DNA of 64,000 nt from Agapanthus africanus (taxonomy: Eukaryota; Streptophyta; Magnoliopsida; Asparagales; Amaryllidaceae). Both the position numbers and the translations under genes were made by a program. The notes below the pieces were generated by a model that ran no database searches, had not been told where the DNA came from, and saw nothing but the letters and a program-made list of their open reading frames with translations. The stretch is taken from positions 193,217,739 through 193,281,738 of the forward strand of contig JASDDO010000026.1 of the NCBI GenBank assembly GCA_030015575.1. Direction: 5' to 3'. Numbering within the stretch: position 1 is the first letter of the stretch; each line of letters opens with the position of its first letter. This document shows, piece by piece, positions 57,138-64,000 of the stretch.

Positions 57138-60100
57138 TATAACATTTTAGAAATATAAAATATTATTTTTGGAAATTTAATTTTAAAATAATATATTTCG
57201 TGAAAACTATTCGATTTACGAATAGGGGTTTTTCGTAAAATGGTATAAGTATATACCAATATTTGAAAAATAATCGGAGATTAAAATGATTTATTCATTA
57301 AAAAGATATTTATCAGATTTTGGTATTTTTATAATTAGTTATATGCAAATTTAAAAGTAAAATTGATTAGTGCACTACTAATCATGACTAAGCCAAATCC
57401 GTATTTTTATATTTTTCCATGGCTAAGTGCATCAAGTCATGTGCATATTGTTATTTTGTTTGTGGCTTTTAAGTTTTGTGAGGAAAAGAAAACAACGAAA
57501 AGAAAAGAAAAGAAAAGAAAAGAGAGAAAAGAGTTTTGAGTGTGGAAAGAATAGAAATAGATGCCATGAGATTTTTGTGAGAAGAAACAAAATAGATATT
57601 TTGATAGAGAGTGAGGGTAAGAGAGAGTGAGGATAAGAGAGAGAGAGTGAGACTTGTCTTCCCTTATTATTTCCCCATTGTTTTCTTCATCTCCTTCATT
57701 CTCACTCTACCTCCATGCATCATCTCAATTTCTTTTTCTAAACCCCATGTCACCTTCACATAAAACATGCACAAACCTATTCTAAACCCTTCGAACCATC
57801 CAAGTTTCGATTTTGAAGATTTTGGGCAACTCAAGAATTTTCCTAAGTTGCCAAATGAGGTAATCTCTTCATTTGTAGATTAGTATTGGTGTTATATATC
57901 CTAATTTAGTTAGAATTTGATATAATTAGGTTATGTGATCTTAGAAAATTCCATGTTGCTGTTAAATGGTAATTTGAGGTGCAGCGAGTGTTTGTAAGAC
58001 TTTAGAGATGTTTTCCTGACCTGGAAATGAGTTTAGAACCCGATACACAAACTTAGAATTTGTCCCATGTCGGTTTTGTGACGTTTGTTAGCCTACAGGG
58101 TATCTGGAGCAACTTGGGTCGTTTATAAGAAAATCAAACAAGTCCATTAACCTAGATAGACCATTAGAAGACCACCATCAAAATACAAGTCCATTTCACC
58201 CTACTTTGACCGGCGGTGTCGGATTTTTCGATGGTCTCGCCGGACTTCTGTTAGGTTCTGGTGTTGAGTTTTTGCCTGTAGCTCAATTACCCTATAACCT
58301 ATCCTTTATACTTGGTTGTTTAGTTCCTATTTACCTGAGCCAAAATCTTGGAGTAGTTTGCGAGTGTTTTGGCTATGTTTTTATGATACTTGAATTCGTG
58401 GTTTTGGTATTTGGATTTGATTTCATCGTTGAACGTTTGTACGTGAACGGACGAGAGTTATTTGGTTGATCTTTCATGCGTAAGCTATAGGCTAACCTAT
58501 GAGCAACTCGTGTGCCGTATCGGTTTTCGGATATTGGTTTTAATAGAATTGCGATTGTGTATTGATTGTAGGTACCTTCGCGTGGACTTCCGAGACGATG
58601 AAGCACATCGACTTCGGCTAAGCGAGGAGTTTAGCAGATGGGTAGATTTATATCTACGCGGAAAATCGGGTGGATTGCGTATAGCGCCCCCGAAACCATT
58701 GATAAGGAAGATTATGTTATAAATTATAATTATGATAAAGTTGACGCTAATGGATATATTTGCTTGAGAATATGAAATGGGAAGTGAATCATGATAAATA
58801 TGCATTGAAAGAGAACAAGTATGCGTTGATAATGGTATGATATGAGATCGAGATCGATAAACACAACATGAGATTGAGATAGAGGTGTTGTGAAATTAAT
58901 AAGATATGATGTTTATACAAATGTGATTTGAGATATATGTGTGTGTATATATATATATATATATATTTGAGTATAATGAGTAATATACCGTACGAGACTT
59001 TAGATCCGTACCCTCATTATTGTATAGGTCGATAGATTCCCTATTCTGTTTGATGACCCCGTACGATGGATTACTGTATGTAATGAGATGTATCGGATGA
59101 TTGATCCGCGCTAGTAATTTGAGAATGATGATGGATAATTATTTTCATATCGGATGTTATGAGGTAGGATCGCCGATATAAGGATTGCCACCTGAACCAT
59201 ACTTACTTTCAAAACTGCGATCCATATCTTTTAAGTGACCGTATGGTTCATGTGTAGATAGATATACCCATTTATTGTTCATGTTGTGTAGGATATTACC
59301 CCTCGTGATGTACATACCATGTGCCGGTATTTAATGCTATATGATATCAATTGCTAGTACATCTGCACAATTACCGTTGATACGCATGTTACACATACAC
59401 AGATTTGCCGGCTAACACACATTCTTCATCGGTAATTACCATGCCACTTATACAGTAGAATTGTCATGTCACTTACACAGTAGAACTGCATTATTATGAG
59501 ACAAATCTTAAAAGTAAAAGTAAAAGTACATTCATTGTTCAGTATTATTATTTGACATGCTTGCATGATATACGCGATATGCTCATATTACTACTCTATG
59601 TTGCATATATCGTACTTATGGTTATATGCATTGAGATGCTGTTTTTATGAGATCTCTGGATTTGAGAACCGTGGTATATTTCAAAGGAAATGGTGTATTT
59701 TCTTAAAAACCAGGTTTCTCTTGATATGATATTTCGAGACGTCCACCATGAGTTTTTCAGTTCTGAGCTTGTTTTCGAGACCCGATTCGAGGAGTTGGCG
59801 GATGCCGTTTGCGGGTACATGGTGGACCCAGTATGGTACCCCGGGACAAGAAATGATTTTTGTGGTGTAGACGATGAGCCTGGAAGAGGGAACACTACCT
59901 ACCGGTGATTATATAGAACTCGGCGGATATCCGGAGGATGCCGTTTTGGAGTTATGATATGAGATGGGTATGAGGACCGATCTGAGGATGCGGCGCCTGA
60001 GATGAGATATATATGAGGGCTGATCTGAGTAAGCGGCGCCTGAGATATGAGAATTTACGTGTCGATGCTGGACACGGGTTTCATGATGTTTCGAGTGTCG

Positions 60101-61265
60101 GTGTTGGACACTCAGGTTCTATGATTTTGATGTGTCTTTGATGGACACACGTGGTTGATATATATATATATATATATATACAGGCATATGTTTTCATGAT
60201 GTTTCGAGTGTCGGTGTTGGACACTCAGGTTCCATGATTTTGATGTGTCGTTGATGGACACACGTGGTTGATGTCCTCATCTATATATACAGGCATATGT
60301 TTTCATGATGTTCGAGTATCGGTGTGGTACACTCAGGTTCCATGATATTGTTTGTGTCGTTGATGGACACGTGGATGATATCCACATGCATACAGGTATA
60401 TGATATCGGATTTTTATTTATATATGTCATTGGATTGACTCGATTGTTGACATATATGCGTACTTGGTCACCCTAGATATCATAGTATTACCTTCCGGAT
60501 ATAGTGACCTTGGAAATCGTTATTTTATTCGATTTCTACTTGCTGATGTTTTCTACTCACGAGTTGGCAACTCACCCCCGTTGTGCCACAGTTCTTGCAG
60601 GTTTGACCGCTTGGGATCAGTTGCGGTATCGCTGGCACACAGCTTCATTCAGGGTGTTTTGCTTTGGTAGGTGGGACACATGTTGGATCGTGCCCACTCT
60701 CGTACTGTTATATTCCGTTGTATCTAGATAAACTCCATCACATAAGATCAGATCAGAAACTAGAGATTGTATTATTGGTAGACCTAGCCAGACTTGGGTT
60801 TTGTGCGAGACTTATAGCGATGGGTTTAAGTTTGCTTCTTGAGTTTTGATGTCTTGCTCATTTATTTTTCTTTCTGGGTTGATCTTCGTCGTTGGATGTT
60901 GTATGTATGTTATTGCGTGGTTGTGATTCCGCCGGTTGGCGAAGAGGTAGCTCCCGCTGAGGGATGCATATATATTGTTGTGTAAATGGTTTTGGATCAA
61001 AATATACAAGGGAGGTGCTGTCCAAATTTTTAAAGACGAAACATGTTTTCAACTGTAGTTTAATTCACTTGCATTTTCATGTTTCATTAGCTATGCATTC
61101 AAAAAAAAACATGATTCATTATACCTTTATTTCAAAACTGCACCCCCACTATTTTTCGCAAAAAGGTTTAGATTTTCTGGGCTTCGGCTTTACTTGATTT
61201 ACGTTACGCCTTTAGACGTTGCGTAATTTAAGTGCCGGTCACGTGCTAAATTACTGGTCATGACA
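57138..61265 (+). repeat. L 3' LTR
   Basis: 4128 bp, partner of 49717-53856. It begins TATAACATTT where the 5' LTR has TGTAACATTT and ends GGTCATGACA. In place of the long (TG)n it has a short TG run then (TA)n at 58946-58966. Tandem units start at 60082, 60195 and 60304. Confidence 0.95.
60082..60400 (+). repeat. Three tandem units with hairpins, L 3' LTR
   Basis: These are the counterparts of 52680-53005. The first two keep GAGTGTC-7 nt-GACACTC exactly. The third reads GAGTATC and is broken. A (TA)n run at about 60159-60180 lengthens the first unit. Confidence 0.85.
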
Positions 61266-61270
61266 TAAAT

Positions 61271-63067
61271 ATCTAAGAATAAAATAAAAATTGAAGATGA
61301 GTCATGGCTTCTCAATGCTTCTCCAATCATCCAAAGCCATGACCCATTCTTCTTTTCTTTCTTTTATTCTTTTAAATATAAATCATTATCTTCTCATCTT
61401 CAACTCTCTTGTGTGATTCTCATACATCCTTGTTCATTGTATCATCAACCATGATACAATATATATATATATTACATATATATAAATATATATAAAAAGA
61501 AGAAAATCTTAAGTGAGCTATATATTAGTTTATATATATATATATATCAAATATATAAATTTATATCAAATTATTAAATCAACACTTGATTCAATAATCC
61601 GGTTATATCATATATAACCCGGCTAATATCATATATATATATATATATGTATCAAATTATTAAATCAACACTTGATTCAATAATCCTGTTATATCACATA
61701 TAACTGGCTAATATTTAATATTAGTTAATATATATATATATATATATATATAGATATAGATATATCAAATTATTAAATCAACACTTGATTCAATAATCCG
61801 GTTATGTCATATATAAACTGGCTAATATCAAATATACAAACATATATATATATATATCAAATTATTGAATCAACGCTTGATTCAATAATATGGTTATATC
61901 ATATATAGCCCGCCTTATATCAAATATCGCTAGATTAGAATACGGTATCATATACTCGTATTTTATCAAGCTCCCGCACATATCTGCATACGTGCCCTAT
62001 TTCGTTTCGCTTAAGCTAGGAAACCTCTATGTGGGACTCTAAAGACTCGTCAATACGCCAGCAGTAGGTAATGATCACATCAGAGACCTACAAGCCGTCA
62101 ACGGTAATAGCTGGATGTAACGGCTACCCAGGTATTGAACGAATATAGGATCAATAAGAAAACTTATCCAAACTCCCGTAGAGCATATAAGAAACACTTA
62201 CCGTACAGTCCGGTCTCTTCGTCTGATATGTCGTATATCGAGTCTGGGGGTGGAATCGTCAGACCCCACTAACTCGATAAGTCATGCCGATGTGTGGCCT
62301 ATAACTTTCGAGAAACTGCTGATAACATTTACCATTAAATCTCATCAGTCTTGACTAGGGACTTGCTGTTATAGCAATCGAGCATAGCGTAATATCAACT
62401 CCTAATACCGGGAGATACGAAACCCCTCATATCGCTCACTGTCTCCATGTGACTCGGGACTATACCCAAAAAACCACCTGTTTGCATGACTCCTTTGAGC
62501 CATGGTAAGGAGGAAATCAAAGCACAGTGGGAACTACACAAGACACTATGACGATCTCAGGTCTACAGACTAACCTGTACAAGTGTCACCAGAGAACTGC
62601 TATCTGACGATAGGTATGGTACCATCTAGGAGTTCTCGGCGAGTCCTGTTCGGTGTACTCATTCTCCAATGAGCACCCGTATACAATCTTTGATGTCAAA
62701 CACCAATGGCTGTGGGATCAACTAACGCCCCATACAGGGTCAAGAAATGTACACACTAGTCTACTCTAGAATATCGATGCTCTATCTCGATACTCTCTCG
62801 ACTAGTAACTGTTAAAGAATGTGCTTGTGGACTACACAAGCCCCACTAGTATGATCTGCATCATAGTCCTGGTACTCAAGCCAATATCCTAAGGGCTTTA
62901 TTAATATGTATCAATGAGATAGTAAACTAAAACAAATGCATATGTTAAGATAAAGAGCAACCAGATAGCATACTATCATGTCGAGCAAGAAAGTCCTCTA
63001 TATATATGTCCAAGCATCCACTATATAATATACAATAATGGCCTCTAGGGCATACATATTCCTAACA
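61271..63067 (-). repeat. N4 5' LTR, part 2
   Basis: The LTR continues after L and ends GGCATACATATTCCTAACA. It is diverged from N1/N3 but collinear, including GATAGCATACTATC near 62966. It holds a four-copy tandem expansion at 61564-61930. It is followed by F RNase H sequence. Confidence 0.88.
61564..61930 (-). repeat. Four-copy tandem repeat in the N4 LTR
   Basis: Units start at 61564, 61651, 61764 and 61856. Each has ATCAAATTATTAAATCAA or a close form, CACTTGATTCAATAAT, then GGTTATATCATATATAACC-like dyads and a (TA)n run. Other family LTRs have two such units. Confidence 0.85.
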
Positions 63068-63507
63068 TGACCGTCGCTCCACAAGTGGATTTTTTGTTTT
63101 CTTTGCGGGGAATCTAGTTACATGGCGTAGCAAGAAGCAACATGTTTTTGCACACTCATTAGCCGAGGCTAAATATAGGGTTATGGTCTATGCCGTCTCA
63201 GAATTGATATAGCTCTCCACATTGATTTGAGATCTCAGTTTTAGTTCTACAACACCAGCATTCATGTTCTGTGACAATAAATCTGCAATTCATATTTCAA
63301 AGAATCCAATGTTTCAGGAACGGACAAAACACATTGAAATGGATTGTCACTTTATTCGAGAGAAAATTGTTGAAAATGAAGTCAATCTCTATCATATTTC
63401 TATTCATGCACAGATTGCAGATATTTTGAAGAAATCTCTTCTAACACCCGCATTTGTTCGTCTATTGTCCAAGCTACACATCACTGATATCTATGCTCCT
63501 GCTTGAA
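63068..63507 (+). pseudogene. F: copia RNase H C-terminal remnant
   Basis: Read from 63068 it gives DRRSTSGFFVF, NLVTWRSKKQHV, an AEAKY motif, two in-frame stops where Trp is expected (ELI*LSTLI*DLS), then MFCDNKSAIHISKNP, the ERTKHIEMDCHFIREK motif and a natural end at DIYAPA. This is the end of a Ty1/copia pol of a different lineage from E. The N-terminal part is lost: N4 is inserted just before it, and the far side has been deleted. Both stops are TGG changed by G to A. Confidence 0.9.
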
Positions 63508-63513
63508 GGGGAG
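63505..63513 (+). other. F polypurine tract
   Basis: GAAGGGGAG lies between the pol stop codon and the LTR start. Confidence 0.75.
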
Positions 63514-63645
63514 TGTTGGAATAATTTAGAATATATTGTTATTAGGGTACACTGTACCATGATGCTTAGGCATCAAGTAATTGTAATCATTATATAAAGA
63601 GGCCATTGGTCAAATAATAAAATATCTAAATCTTTTCTCTATTAT

Positions 63646-63647
<2 letters not shown>
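63514..63647 (+). repeat. F 3' LTR (right end uncertain)
   Basis: It begins TGTTGGAATAATTTAG. A TATA-like TTATATAAAG lies at about 63591-63600 and AATAAA at 63616-63621. The end is placed at TTATCA before the TA run. At about 134 bp it would be short, and the true end could lie elsewhere. Confidence 0.6.

Positions 63648-63716
<69 letters not shown>
63648..63716. repeat. (TA)n (GA)n microsatellite
   Basis: A TA run to about 63675 followed by GA repeats with two interruptions to about 63716. Confidence 0.95.
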
Positions 63717-63719
<3 letters not shown>

Positions 63720-63815
63720 TAATGGAGGAAAGAGGTCATAAGAGGGAATTTCCTCCTATGGTGTCGAAAATTTACGTCCTCCATCGTGTTTTCCGACGAT
63801 CGGAATCTATCAAAT

Positions 63816-63997
63816 TGTTATCATCTAATATGTGGGTACGCCAAATTTTATGTGATTCTACAACTTTTTCATCGTTGATTTAGCAATGTAAAAAGTTCTA
63901 TTGTCGGTAAACCGTTAATTTTGAACCCACTAAGTCAACGGTGAAAAAGTTGTAGAATCACATGAAATTTGGCGTGCCCAAATCTTAGATGATAACG
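63816..63997. repeat. Inverted repeat, possible foldback/MITE, at window edge
   Basis: Arms 63816-63882 and 63931-63997 are complementary over 67 nt with about 7 mismatches. They share CGCCAAATTT, ATGTGATTCTACAACTTTTT and CGTTGA. The 48-nt centre is single copy. The element may extend past the window. No transposase or target duplication is visible. Confidence 0.75.
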
Positions 63998-64000
63998 ATG

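Larger units (their letters stand above)
49717..61265 (+). mobile_element. L: LARD-like retrotransposon, Ty3/gypsy Tekay-like ends
   Basis: Two very long LTRs (49717-53856 and 57138-61265, about 4.13 kb each) flank a 3.28-kb interior with no recognisable gag or pol. The exact duplication TAAAT lies at 49712-49716 and 61266-61270. LTR ends (TGTAACATTT and GGTCGTGACA) and the following AAGTTAGTATCAAAGC resemble plant Tekay/Del-type Ty3/gypsy elements, but no domain confirms this. LTR and interior lengths match the LARD class described in cereals (LTR about 4.5 kb, interior about 3.5 kb). It must have moved with proteins from another element. Confidence 0.9.
21151..63067 (-). mobile_element. N4: oldest family member, split by N3, G and L
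   Basis: Minus-strand element reconstructed from its junctions: 21151-21690 (integrase to protease), 32027-32245 (protease to gag), 46465-49192 (gag start and leader), 49193-49716 plus 61271-63067 (5' LTR). N3, solo LTR G and LARD L each interrupt it, and each is bounded by a target duplication within N4 sequence. Its RT, RNase H and 3' LTR are missing left of N2, where a deletion removed them. On the right it is inserted in the RNase H region of F. Confidence 0.88.

Overview
The window is plant nuclear DNA made almost entirely of nested LTR retrotransposons, with no host gene that I can support. The evidence is 12-nt primer binding sites matching the 3' end of plant initiator-Met tRNA (TGGTATCAGAGC), Ty1/copia gag-pol sequence on both strands, paired LTRs of about 1.9-2.3 kb and 4.1 kb, and 5-bp target site duplications (TSDs) around six elements, five exact and one decayed. 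It looks like gene-poor, probably heterochromatic sequence of a flowering plant. The species cannot be told from sequence alone.

I label the elements as follows. N1 to N4 and solo LTR H are one defective copia family. N1 is 910-11419 (minus, TSD CAGAG). N2 is 879-21150 (plus, left end lost). N3 is 21691-32026 (plus, TSD TGATC decayed to TAATT). N4 is minus and split into 21151-21690, 32027-32245, 46465-49716 and 61271-63067. H is a minus-strand solo LTR at 39438-41655 (TSD TATAC). E (33009-44962, minus, TSD GTAGT) is a related, almost intact copia element with one in-frame stop. G (32246-46464, plus, TSD AATAC) is a solo LTR of a third related family. L (49717-61265, plus, TSD TAAAT) is a LARD-like element with 4.1-kb LTRs and a 3.3-kb non-coding interior. 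F (63068-63647) is the 3' end of an unrelated copia element.

The nesting order reads directly from the junctions. N4 went into F. N2, N3, G and L went into N4. N1 went into the N2 5' LTR, E into G, and H into the E leader. The deepest chain is F > N4 > G > E > H. Left of 879 lies unassigned repeat. At the right edge are a microsatellite and an inverted repeat.

The polyprotein region of N1, N2 and N3 carries the same lesions: most of gag deleted, a stop plus frameshift in integrase, two stops after the RT YVDD box, and two deletions between RT and RNase H. N4 shares the gag deletion. The family therefore spread while already defective, presumably using proteins supplied by an E-like relative. 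What these dead elements do keep is structure in the 5' leader. A pair of GC-rich palindromes sits exactly 30-31 nt apart (centre to centre) about 190-240 nt after the primer site. A set of three hairpins, about 90 and 84 nt apart, lies before gag, with stems that covary and loop sequences that are shared within an element but differ between elements. These are the best candidates here for an undescribed system: cis signals for RNA dimerisation or packaging shared by a helper element and its parasites.
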